NCBI RefSeq assembly: GCF_038443385.1
Contig: NZ_CP151726.1
Location: forward strand, 558,001 to 622,000
Direction: 5' to 3'
Length of the DNA: 64,000 bases
DNA from: Stieleria varia
GTDB lineage: Bacteria > Planctomycetota > Planctomycetia > Pirellulales > Pirellulaceae
Part shown: piece by piece, positions 17,229 to 26,493 of the stretch
How positions within the stretch are numbered: position 1 is the first letter of the stretch
Layout of the letters: each line of letters opens with the position of its first letter
Notes under the pieces: model-generated
What the model saw: the letters and a program-made list of their open reading frames with translations, nothing else
Databases searched by the model: none
Told to the model about the DNA's origin: nothing
Translations under genes and position numbers: made by a program

Positions 17229-17582
17229 ATGAAATCGCTCCAAGTTTTTGCTGCATGTGCCGCACTGATGCTCGTCGCCTTCGCTTCGGAAACCGCGACT
17301 GCTGGTTGCTGTGCCCCCGAGCCCGCACCATGCTGCACCCCGGCCCCGGTCTGCTGCCCAGCCCCCCCGGTCCCCGTCACTTTCTGCGTCGTCGATCCAG
17401 TGACGTGCTGCAAGTACCCCGTGACCGTTTGCGTGCCTGCTGAGTGCGCCGGCCAGATCCCCTGCTACGTGGGTTGCGCCAAGGGTTTCTTGGGTCGCAA
17501 AATCCTGACCTACAAATTCGAGTGCTGTGGTCACTGTGTTGACATCGTGATCACCAAGCACGGCCGCGTCATCGTGCGTTAA
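17229..17582 (+). CDS. Small Cys/Pro-rich secreted protein
   Basis: 117 residues. A signal peptide (MKSLQVFAACAALMLVAFASETATA) precedes a mature part with about 20 cysteines, many in CC pairs with Pro/Ala/Val (GCCAPEP, CCTPAPVCCPAPP), then a C-terminal YKFECCGHCVDIVITKHG segment. A ribosome-binding-like AAAGGAAA lies just upstream of ATG 17229. The gene ends 40 bp before a strong hairpin terminator, so it is probably its own transcription unit. The paired cysteines suggest a disulfide-rich structural or metal-binding envelope protein. I know no characterised family to name. Confidence 0.75.
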   Translation: MKSLQVFAACAALMLVAFASETATAGCCAPEPAPCCTPAPVCCPAPPVPVTFCVVDPVTCCKYPVTVCVPAECAGQIPCYVGCAKGFLGRKILTYKFECCGHCVDIVITKHGRVIVR

Positions 17583-17622
17583 TGCCGCTGAGCGACTCCA
17601 GCACATTGACAGACAAAACGAT

Positions 17623-17649
17623 CGGGCTGAGCACTTGGTGCTCAGCCCG
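17623..17649 (+). terminator. Rho-independent-like hairpin after the Cys-rich gene
   Basis: Perfect 12-bp stem (CGGGCTGAGCAC, loop TTG, GTGCTCAGCCCG) followed by a T-rich TCGTTCGTTT. It is also placed to stop transcription from the opposite-strand dockerin gene ending at 17737. Confidence 0.75.
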
Positions 17650-17736
17650 TCGTTCGTTTGCGGCATCGTGCTCGACAGGTATTGTTCCTCTGTCTTGAGC
17701 ACGCCCGTCGTCTATCGCACTGGCGTTGGTCCGTGA

Positions 17737-20277
17737 TCAGTCCTCGACAAGCTGGACCAATGCTGCGTCGAGCAGCATCAATGATGTTTCCAACGACTGC
17801 GCAGTGTCGACTTCTTCCGCAGGCGCCTCGGCATCGGGGTGCCTGAAGCGTTGGGCCTTGTCACCGATGGATTGCGGCACCGACTCGATCGCGAAAAGAG
17901 ATGAGCTATCGAAAACGGATTGAGTGTCCGGATCACGCTCCTGAGACTCAGGTGCATCCGTTGACCGCCAATAGGATGCCGAGTTCGCAATGACACGATC
18001 CACCACCGACTTGGGATCGAAAATCACTTGCTCGCTTTCACCTCGGCGACGGCGAATCTCATTGATGACTTCCAGGGCATCCAAAGCAGAGACTCTGCCG
18101 TCTCCGGAGACATCGTAATACAGATTGGGAAAATCCGTTGTTTGCAACAACGACTGCAACGTGCCGATGTCACTGGTCGAGTAAACCCGCTGTCTCAATT
18201 CGTTGACGATCATCAAAGCGTCCAGTGCCGAGACCATGTTGTCAGCGTTGACGTCGGTCGCCTCCGTCGGGTGCTGCCAAGCTTTGTTCTGCGACAAAAA
18301 GATCGAATGATTCAGATGCAACTCGACCTCGTTGGGCGGGACGGTGGTCGCGATGTGAATGTCGAATCCTGTCGGCGCGACATTGCCCGAGAAAGTCGAA
18401 TCGGTGATCGAAACGACGGAGATGGCAGCTGGCTTGGTCACCCACGCCGCAAACCCACCGCCCCCGACGCCCGTGGCGTAGTTGTTGGTGAAGTTCACGT
18501 TTTGCAACGCCCCTGACGCGTTCAAAAACGCGATGCCACCGCCACGCGGTGCTGTGTTGGAATCGACATTCGAATTGATGATCGTTGTGTCCGTCTGATT
18601 TGCAAAGACTGCACCGCCAAAGTTGGGGCTCTTGTTGCCTCGGAAATCGACGTTCCGAATGATCATCTGGTTCAGCAATGCAAAGATGGCGCCGCCACCG
18701 CTGGGCGCGTCTCCGTTAATCAACTTCATGTCTTGCAACTCGAACAGAATCCCCGATTCAACACCAAAAATTCCGTCTTGAAAGACAAAGATCCGGTGCT
18801 TGAAATCTGAATCCAGCGTCAGGTTTTCAGCCCCAAGACCATTGACCCTCAGGGAGTCGGTCACGTCCAACGGAGCGTTCACAAGTTTGATGGTTTCGCC
18901 AGACAGTTCGGGCGCAAAGGTAATGACGTCTGCACCCTGTCGGATATTTGCGATGTCGATCGCCTCCCGGAGCGACAGGTCGTTTGGATCCACGGGATGC
19001 TGTCGATAAAGTTCGTCGATCGAGTTTCTGACGACGAGCGGTTGCTGTGTATCGAAGGTCCGCTGCTGCTCGGAGGCGCCGCTGTCAATAGTGAGGGTGC
19101 CACTGCCCCCATCGACGATCCTTGAGAACCCCTCACCTCTTTGATCGTAGATCAGCGAAACGTCATCCTCGGTACCCAACAGCATGTCGGGTCCCGGACC
19201 GATGGCCAGCGTGTTGTCACCGGCATCAATTGCTTTGCTGGTTTGAAACAGTTCACGGATGGGTGTCTTGCCTCCCTGGTTGTTCAGTTCGACGAGCCCG
19301 ATGTCTTCGATGCCAAAATGCTGGTCGTCGACACGTTTCTGAAGCTGTGCTCGGTAATGAAAAACGTTGTGCCCCAGAGACGAACTCAATGCGAGTCCCG
19401 TTCCGAACACGTCATCCTGGAGATCTTTGCCATTGGCAGCACTATAAATCACGGAGTTCGCGACGCGAACGGTCGCATCGTAATCAGTGGCTCCGTTTCG
19501 AATGTTGGTTCCCGCGGGGGCCATGTTGTGTGCCATGGTCACGTTGATCAAATCCAGCGTCGATCCGGTTTCGATATCGTACGATGCAAAATGGTCGATG
19601 CCACCCGACACGACGGTGGCTTCGTTGCCAACGATCGTTGTGTTCGTCATTACGGCCTGCACTGCCTGCAGGCTGAAACCACCGCCGAAATCTGAGAGGT
19701 TGTTTGAGACCGTGGAGGAATCGACGTGCACAATGGCACCTTTGATGAACACTCCACCGCCAGTGTTCGCTTGGTTGTCATGAATCCAACTGTCGCGGAT
19801 CAGAATCTTCGACTGATTCGAGCTATCAAAATAAATGGCGCCGCCAAAACCGTCATTCTGTGGCGTGCGGACTTCACTTCCTTCTAGTGAAATACCTTCG
19901 ATCACATACTCCTCGGCTCCGTTCTGATCAGACAGATGTAAGATTCCCAACAGACCATTGTTGTTGCTGCGGAGAATCGTGTTGAAGGAACCGTTTCCAC
20001 GAATGGTCAATGACTCCGTGATCTCCAATCTGCCATTGAGCAACAGGGGGACTTCCGAGAGCTCAGGGGCAAACTCGATGATGTCTTTTCCCGTTTCGCC
20101 GCTGACGCCATCGACAACTTGATTGGAATTGGCCGCCATGATGGCTTCACGCAGTGTCAACTGACCATCGTCAGCCAGATCGTCACTCGCACTCGTAACG
20201 GTCAGCACGGCCAGCAGCCGACGTGATTCCAGTGATTCCACCCTCAAGGGACGTCTGATAGTCTTCTTGTAGATCAT
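17737..20277 (-). CDS. Dockerin-bearing surface protein with CSLREA-type and beta-helix repeats
   Basis: 846 residues from the ATG ending at 20277 (MIYKK; an upstream ATG at 20307 is possible). The N-terminus carries RPLRVESLESRRLLAVLTVTS, the short signature seen at the start of many giant planctomycete surface proteins, in place of a classic signal peptide. Two blocks of LTLREAIMAAN/DLSLREAIDIAN with FAPELS match CSLREA repeats. Between them are right-handed beta-helix/polymorphic outer-membrane-type repeats (GGAIYFDSS, SGGGAIFA, GNKSPNFGGAVFANQ). Near the C-terminus two Ca-binding loops, DVNADNMVSALDAL and DVSGDGRVSALDAL, form a type I dockerin-like domain. It is probably cell-surface or secreted, perhaps glycan-binding. 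Dockerins without cohesins in view are common in this phylum. Confidence 0.85.
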   Translation of the reverse strand: MIYKKTIRRPLRVESLESRRLLAVLTVTSASDDLADDGQLTLREAIMAANSNQVVDGVSGETGKDIIEFAPELSEVPLLLNGRLEITESLTIRGNGSFNTILRSNNNGLLGILHLSDQNGAEEYVIEGISLEGSEVRTPQNDGFGGAIYFDSSNQSKILIRDSWIHDNQANTGGGVFIKGAIVHVDSSTVSNNLSDFGGGFSLQAVQAVMTNTTIVGNEATVVSGGIDHFASYDIETGSTLDLINVTMAHNMAPAGTNIRNGATDYDATVRVANSVIYSAANGKDLQDDVFGTGLALSSSLGHNVFHYRAQLQKRVDDQHFGIEDIGLVELNNQGGKTPIRELFQTSKAIDAGDNTLAIGPGPDMLLGTEDDVSLIYDQRGEGFSRIVDGGSGTLTIDSGASEQQRTFDTQQPLVVRNSIDELYRQHPVDPNDLSLREAIDIANIRQGADVITFAPELSGETIKLVNAPLDVTDSLRVNGLGAENLTLDSDFKHRIFVFQDGIFGVESGILFELQDMKLINGDAPSGGGAIFALLNQMIIRNVDFRGNKSPNFGGAVFANQTDTTIINSNVDSNTAPRGGGIAFLNASGALQNVNFTNNYATGVGGGGFAAWVTKPAAISVVSITDSTFSGNVAPTGFDIHIATTVPPNEVELHLNHSIFLSQNKAWQHPTEATDVNADNMVSALDALMIVNELRQRVYSTSDIGTLQSLLQTTDFPNLYYDVSGDGRVSALDALEVINEIRRRRGESEQVIFDPKSVVDRVIANSASYWRSTDAPESQERDPDTQSVFDSSSLFAIESVPQSIGDKAQRFRHPDAEAPAEEVDTAQSLETSLMLLDAALVQLVED

Positions 20278-20529
20278 GATGCTGTGGCAGCGATGGCGGC
20301 GGCGCACGTGAGTGCTCTAGATCGCATGCTGAGTGCCTTTGCCCCTAACGGAATGAGAGAGATTCGGAAAAGTCGAATCGATTGCCTGTCCAGTGTCCAG
20401 AGTTGACCGGCCAACAGTATGATAGATCCGCACCAGCGGTGCAAACTTGACCCTATTCATCAACGATCCACGCGAGCGATGCTTGCCGCCGCTTGGACCG
20501 CCGACGGCAAGCAATCCGACAAAACAATC

Positions 20530-21174
20530 ATGATTTCCCGCAATCCACTTCGTTCTGCTTGTCAATGGTTGGCCGTAGGACTTGTTGTCACTTTGACACC
20601 GACATTCGCCCATGCACACGCTGGGCACGAGCATGCCAGCGCATTCGGGCATGCCGCCGGCATCACGAGCGGGATCATGCATCCGTTGCTGGGACTGGAT
20701 CACTTGATCGCCATGTTGGCGGTCGGGCTTTGGGCGGCTCAGTGTGGCGGCCGCGCGCTGTGGATGGTGCCACTGAGTTTCTTGACGGCCATGGTGGCCG
20801 GAGGATGGATGGGAGCACAGGGACTGGCGTTGCCCATGGTCGAAACCGGAATCGCCACTTCGGTACTCGTGCTGGGATTGCTGATCACGTTGTCAGCCCG
20901 CCTGCCGTTGACGGCCAGCGTCGTGTTGGTCGCAATGTTCGCAATCTTTCACGGACATGCGCATGGCACCGAGATGTCCCCCGAGATGCCCGGCACAGCC
21001 ACCGGGCTGGCATACGCGGCAGGCTTTGTGATTGCCACGGCCAGTTTGCTCGGTTTGGGCATCATCGCTCAACGCATCGGCAACCGAATCGCCGTGCGAA
21101 AGTCCGATTTGGATTTGATTCGCTACGCCGGTGGTGTTGCGGTCGCATTTGGGTTGTATCTGTTCATCGCCTGA
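20530..21174 (+). CDS. HupE/UreJ-family membrane protein (metal permease-like)
   Basis: 214 residues from ATG 20530. A signal peptide is followed by a His-rich mature N-terminus (HAHAGHEHASAFGHAAG) and the family signature HPLLGLDHLIAML. A second His cluster, FHGHAHGTEM, and about six TMs complete it. HupE/UreJ proteins are nickel or cobalt permeases, usually beside hydrogenase or urease genes. No such genes lie here, so the metal is undetermined. The frame starts upstream at 20419 but that part has no features. It is convergent with avtA, with only ~16 bp between the stops. Confidence 0.85.
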   Translation: MISRNPLRSACQWLAVGLVVTLTPTFAHAHAGHEHASAFGHAAGITSGIMHPLLGLDHLIAMLAVGLWAAQCGGRALWMVPLSFLTAMVAGGWMGAQGLALPMVETGIATSVLVLGLLITLSARLPLTASVVLVAMFAIFHGHAHGTEMSPEMPGTATGLAYAAGFVIATASLLGLGIIAQRIGNRIAVRKSDLDLIRYAGGVAVAFGLYLFIA

Positions 21175-21190
21175 TCGCAGACATCAGCGT

Positions 21191-22483
21191 TCATTCGCCT
21201 CGATACGCGTGTGACATTTCTTCACCGATGATGGCCAGACCACGTTGCACGATTTCGTCGGGCATCGTGTAGGTCAGACGCAGGCACTGGTCGCGATGCG
21301 GCCAGTCGATGTCGTCCAGTCCGTAAAAGAAATAGTTCCCTGGCACCACCAACACGTCGCGTGCTTTGAGCCGTTGATAAAGTTCACGTGACGTGATCGG
21401 CAGATCCTCCATCCACAACCACAGAAAGAAGGCCCCCTCGCTGCGATGCAGCCGATACGGCAATGCGTCATCAAACGACTCATGCGCCCATCGGATCGCC
21501 TTGCGTGAACGGTCTTCGTAGAAAGGACGGATCACTTCGCGGCTCAGTCGCAGAATCTCGCCGTTTTCCACCAACGGCCTGATGATGGCTTGCCCGACAT
21601 TGTTGTTGGCCAAGCCGACGATCGATGTCATGGATGAAACGGCGCGTGCGATCGACTCTTTCGCGATCACGATTCCCGTACGAGTTCCGGGCAGTCCGAG
21701 TTTGGACAAGCTGAGCGTCAGGATGATGTTTTCATTCCAAACCGGATGCGCCGGTGTGTAGATCGCACCGGGAAAGGGAGCACCATAGGCGTTGTCGATG
21801 ATCAACGGGATGTCGTGCCGCTGGGCAAGTTCAGCGAGCCGGTGAATCTCCTCATCGGTCAGCACGTTGCCACTCGGATTGGTCGGACGTGAGACACAGA
21901 TCGCCGCGATGTCGGGGGTGACGACCAGATTGTCAAAGTCCACGCGGTACTTGAACTCGTGCGATCCGATCATTTCGATCTTGGGTTTGACGGCGCGAAA
22001 CATGTCGCCGCCGACCGATTGATCGGCGTACCCGATGTACTCGGGCACCAACGGCAACAACACCTTGCGTTGTGTTCCGTCGGGCATTCGCCCCGCGAGC
22101 GCATTGAACAGCAGAAAGAAAGCGGTCTGACCACCCGATGTGACCGCAACGTTTTCCGGGCCGATTTCCCACCCGAATTCACGTCGCATCAAGTCCGCGA
22201 TGGCCGTGCGAAAGCGGGTTCCGCCGGCAGGCGGTTCGTAGTTGCCCAGCACGCGAGCCAGGACGCCGGGTTCGTCACAGAGCGACTGAACGCGCTGTTG
22301 CCAAATGGCGTCGATCGCATCGATGTGGGCCGGCTGGCCGCCACCGAGCATGCAAATCTGATCGCCACCGCTTGCCAGCGCGTTGCCCAGATCGTCCATT
22401 AACTCACCGATGCCGCTGCCTTGGCAAAGACGACTTCCAAATTCGGAGAACGTCGGAGCTGCGTTTTCTGAATCGTCGGGCAT
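21191..22483 (-). CDS. avtA: Valine-pyruvate aminotransferase (class I/II PLP enzyme)
   Basis: 430 residues from the ATG ending at 22483, preceded by GAGAGGAA; upstream in-frame starts at 22489 or GTG 22501 are possible. The N-terminus has SRLCQGSGIGELMDDLGNAL and MLGGGQPAHI, characteristic of AvtA. The PLP site is LTLSLSKLGLPGTRTG (Lys261), with VSRPTNPSGNV and DNAYG for cofactor contacts. It transfers an amino group between valine/alanine and keto acids. It is divergent from cutA with a ~40-bp shared upstream region. Confidence 0.9.
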   Translation of the reverse strand: MPDDSENAAPTFSEFGSRLCQGSGIGELMDDLGNALASGGDQICMLGGGQPAHIDAIDAIWQQRVQSLCDEPGVLARVLGNYEPPAGGTRFRTAIADLMRREFGWEIGPENVAVTSGGQTAFFLLFNALAGRMPDGTQRKVLLPLVPEYIGYADQSVGGDMFRAVKPKIEMIGSHEFKYRVDFDNLVVTPDIAAICVSRPTNPSGNVLTDEEIHRLAELAQRHDIPLIIDNAYGAPFPGAIYTPAHPVWNENIILTLSLSKLGLPGTRTGIVIAKESIARAVSSMTSIVGLANNNVGQAIIRPLVENGEILRLSREVIRPFYEDRSRKAIRWAHESFDDALPYRLHRSEGAFFLWLWMEDLPITSRELYQRLKARDVLVVPGNYFFYGLDDIDWPHRDQCLRLTYTMPDEIVQRGLAIIGEEMSHAYRGE

Positions 22484-22525
22484 GGTCATTTCCTCTCGCA
22501 CGGATGCATCATCGTCTGGTTCTCT

Positions 22526-22873
22526 ATGTCGACTTCATCATCAGAACAAATCCCATCAGAACAGATACTCGTGTGTTGGACCACAGTGGGCCGCACCGAT
22601 CAAGCCGAACAGTTGGTGTCGGAATTGATCTCACGCAAGCTAGCCGCCTGCGTGCAAATCGATGCCCCGATCATCAGTCATTATCAATGGCAAGGTCAAC
22701 TTCATCGGGACGAAGAAATTCGCCTGACGATCAAAACTTCACGTGATGTCGCCACCACGTTGATGCAGACCCTCCGCGAGCTTCATCCCTATGACCAACC
22801 GCAGATCGTGATGGTCCAAAGCACTCATGTGGACGCGGGATACGCGGCATGGGTTCGCGAATCGACGGTTTAG
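22526..22873 (+). CDS. cutA: CutA family divalent-cation tolerance protein
   Basis: 115 residues, near the family's usual length. It has the CutA core: AEQLVSELISRKLAACVQI, the YQWQGQLHRDEE strand-turn, LTIKTS and RELHPYDQPQIV. CutA forms a very stable cytosolic trimer linked to copper and divalent-cation tolerance; its biochemical role is still debated. It is convergent with ispF, with 7 bp between the stops. Confidence 0.93.
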   Translation: MSTSSSEQIPSEQILVCWTTVGRTDQAEQLVSELISRKLAACVQIDAPIISHYQWQGQLHRDEEIRLTIKTSRDVATTLMQTLRELHPYDQPQIVMVQSTHVDAGYAAWVRESTV

Positions 22874-22880
22874 CAGCCTG

Positions 22881-23384
22881 TTAGACCTTGTGGACCAGCA
22901 CCACGGCTCGCGCTGCGATGGACAGGCCGCTGCCGATCTCACCGACGCCCTCGCCCGATTTGGCTTTGATGCTGATTTGATCGACCTCGATGCCCAACGT
23001 TTCCGCGATCACACTCCGCATCACATCAATGTGCGGCGCCATCTTGGGGGCCTCGGCCAAGATCACACAATCGAGGTTGCCGATCGCGTAGTGCTTGCCG
23101 TGCAATCGCGATATGGCTTCACGCAGAAAGTCGACACTGTCGCGGTCCCGGTTGTCTGGATCGGTGTTGGGAAACAGCCGCCCGATGTCTTGCTCGCATA
23201 CCGAACCCAAAATCGCATCCGTGATCGCGTGCAACAAGACGTCCGCGTCGCTGTGACCGATCGCGTGAACGTCGCCCGGGATGTCGACGCCGCCGACTCG
23301 GACCGGCCCTCCTCGGCCCAAGCGGTGCGAATCATAGCCGAGCCCGATGCGAATGGGCGGAGACGTCTTGCTGGGTGAATTCAT
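22881..23384 (-). CDS. ispF: 2-C-methyl-D-erythritol 2,4-cyclodiphosphate synthase
   Basis: 167 residues from the ATG ending at 23384 (MNSPSKTS); the frame continues to 23441 but without conserved sequence. Zinc ligands are in GLGYDSHRL (Asp18, His20) and HAITDAILG (His52), with the GHSDADVLLHA signature. The C-terminal half, ISIKAKSGEGVGEIG, is also typical. It catalyses the cyclisation step of the MEP isoprenoid pathway. No ispD neighbour is present. It is divergent from the ABC ATPase gene. Confidence 0.95.
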   Translation of the reverse strand: MNSPSKTSPPIRIGLGYDSHRLGRGGPVRVGGVDIPGDVHAIGHSDADVLLHAITDAILGSVCEQDIGRLFPNTDPDNRDRDSVDFLREAISRLHGKHYAIGNLDCVILAEAPKMAPHIDVMRSVIAETLGIEVDQISIKAKSGEGVGEIGSGLSIAARAVVLVHKV

Positions 23385-23500
23385 GGTTGATTCCGTGTCA
23401 AAATCGTGACTGGGGGACTCGTCGGGGCCGTCATGTACCAAAAAGCCTCGATCGCGCTACAATACACCACGCCGCCCGTTCCTCCGAGCCGACACCGTTC

Positions 23501-24490
23501 ATGCCGATCATCGACGTCCAGCAACTGACCAAGTCCTACCGAGTCTACAAAAAACGCGAAGGTTTGGGAGAAAGTATTCGAGGATTGTTCCACCGCGAAT
23601 ACAGCGAGGTGGACGCCGTTCGAGGAATCGACTTGCAAGTCGAGGCAGGAGAATTCGTCGCTTTCCTCGGCCCCAACGGCGCGGGCAAGACGACCACGCT
23701 GAAATTGCTCAGCGGCGTCATCAACCCGACCAGCGGCTCGGCGACCGTGATGGGGTTCGTCCCCTGGCAACGCAAAAACGAGTATCGACGTCGATTCGCC
23801 CTCGTGATGGGACAGAAAAACCAACTCTGGTGGGACTTGCCCGCGCAAGAATCCTATCGGTTGCATCAACAGATCTACGGCATCCCCTCACAGCAGTTCA
23901 ACGCGACGATGGAGGAGCTGACGGAATTGCTCGATGTCAAACGTCTACTCAGCCAACCCGTCCGCGAACTATCGCTGGGCGAGCGGATGAAGATGGAGTT
24001 GATCGCGGCGCTGCTGCACAGCCCAGAGGTCTTGTTCTTGGACGAACCGACCATCGGATTGGACGTGATCGCGCAGCACAACATCCAACAGTTCTTGCGT
24101 TACTACCAAGAGAAACGCAAGATCACGATCTTGTTGACCAGCCACTACATGAAAGACGTCGCGGCGTTGTGCAAACGTGTCGTCGTGATCGCTCGTGGAA
24201 GGATCGAGTACGATGGTTCACTCTCGGGAATCGTCGACAAATTCTCCAGCCACAAGATCATCACGTTGCAATTGGCCGATGGGCATGAACCCTCTCTAGC
24301 GCATTTGGGCGAAATCCTCAGCGAGACATGGCCCAAAGTCCGCGTCCGAGTCCCCCGCGCCGAGGTCCCCCGCGCATTGAGCGAAACCCTGGCGGCGCAT
24401 CCGATCGAAGACGTCGTGGTGGAAGACCCGCCACTGGAAGACGTGATCGCCGACCTATTCCGAGAAACCGCCGCCAACCCATCGAGCTAA
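23501..24490 (+). CDS. ABC transporter ATP-binding protein
   Basis: 329 residues from ATG 23501 (MPIIDVQQLTKSY). Walker A GPNGAGKT (57-64), signature LSLGE (157-161) and Walker B VLFLDEP (Asp181-Glu182) are intact. The extended N-terminus (YKKREGLGESIRGLFHREYSEVDAVRG) and VMGQKNQLWWDLPA match the exporter ATPases that normally precede two ABC-2-type permease genes. No permease follows here; the next 375 bp are a repeat region and then an opposite-strand sulfatase. The membrane partner must lie elsewhere or be lost. Confidence 0.9.
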   Translation: MPIIDVQQLTKSYRVYKKREGLGESIRGLFHREYSEVDAVRGIDLQVEAGEFVAFLGPNGAGKTTTLKLLSGVINPTSGSATVMGFVPWQRKNEYRRRFALVMGQKNQLWWDLPAQESYRLHQQIYGIPSQQFNATMEELTELLDVKRLLSQPVRELSLGERMKMELIAALLHSPEVLFLDEPTIGLDVIAQHNIQQFLRYYQEKRKITILLTSHYMKDVAALCKRVVVIARGRIEYDGSLSGIVDKFSSHKIITLQLADGHEPSLAHLGEILSETWPKVRVRVPRAEVPRALSETLAAHPIEDVVVEDPPLEDVIADLFRETAANPSS

Positions 24491-24556
24491 AAGAAATCAG
24501 CGAGATCAGCGATCCCCCACAATGGCCCGCACGTCCCGAAGGGGCCGAACATGAAA

Positions 24557-24765
24557 GCCCAGGGCAGAGCGCAGCGCCGCCCTGGGTAACCGAACAACCG
24601 ATTACAACCACCTCGCCCTGAAAGGGCCAAACACCGTTCTCAATCCAAAACGTACCGGTCGCCAAACTCAATTTCGCGTCGGGAAAAACGCTGTAACGCC
24701 CACTTCGGGGCTTGGGGGTGAATGACGCACAACACCCCAGGGCGACGCTGCGCTCTGCCCTGGGC
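24557..24765. repeat. Inverted-repeat pair in the ABC-sulfatase gap
   Basis: A perfect 20-bp inverted pair (GCCCAGGGCAGAGCGCAGCG at 24557-24576; complement at 24746-24765). Each arm folds again into its own CCCAGGGC...GCCCTGGG hairpin. Looser similarity extends outward (GTCCCGAAGGGGC versus GTCCCTTTGGGAC), so each copy is a ~55-60 bp unit and the two are head-to-head. The 375-bp gap 24491-24865 has no convincing gene. Confidence 0.8.
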
Positions 24766-24865
24766 TATTTTGTCATGTCCCTTTGGGACGAAAATAGTAC
24801 CCACCGCCTCACGTCCCCCAAGGCTCGGCGACGCGAGTCCTGCAACCGCCAGATGACAGCCGCTC

Positions 24866-26389
24866 TCACAAATCCAACTCGGTGCCTGGGAACAGCGTTC
24901 TCGATGCACTATCGACCGGTTCTCCCGTTCGCATGTTCCACCACTGGCCGGCGCGATCGGGATCGTAGTTGGGGTTGGGGATCGGCATGCGGGCGATGAC
25001 ACTTCGTCGCCAAAGGTCCAGTTTGCGTTTCAAGTCCGCGGCGCGGCCCACCTTTTCCATCACCAGGTTTTTCGTTTCACCCAAGTCATCGGCCAAGTGA
25101 TAAAGCTCAACATCGCCCGTGCCGTCGAGGTACTCGATCAATTTCCACTCTCGCTCGCGGATGCTGCTGGCCGGTCGATCGTGATGGTAGTGGGGATAGT
25201 GCCAATGCAACGCCTCACGATCCAGTCGGGCCGTTGGATCCGACAATAGCGGTCGCAAGCTGAGGCCGTCGATCGGTTGATTGACGGGCAACGATCCGCC
25301 TGCCAAGTCAACGAACGTGGGATAGAAATCATAGGTGATCGTCGGCTCACTGCACGTCGATCCCGCCGGCACCATCGGCGGGTACTTGATGATCAACGGC
25401 ACTCGCACGCCGCCTTCGTGCAACGAACCCTTTTCGCCTTTGAGTGGCGTCTGAGTCGAAACGGTGCGGTCGGCCTCCGGGTTGTAGTCGTATCGCTGAT
25501 ACAAACCGCCGTTGTCCGAAGTGAACAAGATCATCGTCTTGTTCGTCAAACCGTTTGCGTCCACAGCGTGTACGATCCGGCCGACCATGTCGTCCACATG
25601 TTCAATCATCGCAGCGTAGATCGGATGCGGCAGATGATCCTCGCCACCCGCCTTCTGGCGATACTTTTCGACTTTCTCACTCATCGCGCCCAACGGAATG
25701 TGGACGGCAAAGGGTGAGACGATGGCAAAGAATGGTCGCGACGAGTTTTCTTCGATGAACCGCACCATCAAGTCGGCTTCGAAATCCGTTCGGTACTGAC
25801 CGGGCTTGGGCTGCAACGACTTGTCCCGCGCCCGGTACTTGCCCTCGTAATGCGGCCCATTGATCTCGGCGTCAAAGTCATAGCCTTGCCTGCCCGGCGT
25901 CTGGTCCGCTTCGCCGCCCAAGTGCCACTTGCCAATGTAGCCCGTCGCGTATCCGGACGCTTTGAGTGATTCGGCAACCGTCACCGTGTCAGGCGGCAAG
26001 GCCATCGTGGTCAACGGCGTGATCACTCGTTCAAAGGGACGCCAATGTCCGGGGATGTGAGCAGTGATTCCGATGCGTGCTTGATTCTGCCCTGACTGCA
26101 ACGCGCACCGCGTCGGCGAACAGACAGCGCCGGCGGCATAAAAATCAGTGAAGCGCATGCCTTGTTTGGCAAGCTCGTCGATGTGTGGCGTTTCGACAAA
26201 CTCGTTGCCGTAGCATCCGATGTCTTTCCAGCCGAGGTCGTCGATGAAGATCACGATGACATTGGGCTTGGGAGCATGGTGTTTAGGAGCATTGGGATTG
26301 GCGTCCTGAGCGTCAGCCGACATCGACATCAACGTCAGCAGGCCGATCGTCAGACACCCAAGACAAATGGAAGACAGGTAAGATCGCAT
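24866..26389 (-). CDS. Secreted formylglycine-dependent sulfatase (arylsulfatase A-like)
   Basis: 507 residues from the ATG ending at 26389, where MRSYLSSICLGCLTIGLLTLMSMSADA forms a signal peptide; the frame opens upstream at 26467 without support. The metal-binding start (NVIVIFIDDLGW) and the sulfatase signature CSPTR with Cys90, the residue converted to formylglycine, are present, as are GYIGKWHLGG and FTSDNGG. It removes sulfate esters, in this phylum most often from marine polysaccharides, in the periplasm or outside. A formylglycine-generating enzyme must be supplied from elsewhere. Confidence 0.95.
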   Translation of the reverse strand: MRSYLSSICLGCLTIGLLTLMSMSADAQDANPNAPKHHAPKPNVIVIFIDDLGWKDIGCYGNEFVETPHIDELAKQGMRFTDFYAAGAVCSPTRCALQSGQNQARIGITAHIPGHWRPFERVITPLTTMALPPDTVTVAESLKASGYATGYIGKWHLGGEADQTPGRQGYDFDAEINGPHYEGKYRARDKSLQPKPGQYRTDFEADLMVRFIEENSSRPFFAIVSPFAVHIPLGAMSEKVEKYRQKAGGEDHLPHPIYAAMIEHVDDMVGRIVHAVDANGLTNKTMILFTSDNGGLYQRYDYNPEADRTVSTQTPLKGEKGSLHEGGVRVPLIIKYPPMVPAGSTCSEPTITYDFYPTFVDLAGGSLPVNQPIDGLSLRPLLSDPTARLDREALHWHYPHYHHDRPASSIREREWKLIEYLDGTGDVELYHLADDLGETKNLVMEKVGRAADLKRKLDLWRRSVIARMPIPNPNYDPDRAGQWWNMRTGEPVDSASRTLFPGTELDL

Positions 26390-26493
26390 GGTGAGTATTC
26401 CGGCGGCAGAAACGAGTGGGCCGTAGTGTGTTGTATCGAGATCATCAAGCAGTATCTTACTCGGCAATGTCTATCAGTGTGAGCCGACGGCGC

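Noticed and set aside
16905-17702. 265-codon minus-strand frame spanning MITE B and the Cys-rich gene
   Set aside because: It runs through a repeat and an antisense signal-peptide gene with no protein features.
24328-24671. Small frames reading EGAEHESPGQSAAPPW in the ABC-sulfatase gap
   Set aside because: These come from the hairpin repeat at 24557. Similar peptides appear as hypothetical proteins in related genomes, from memory, but are best explained as repeat translation.
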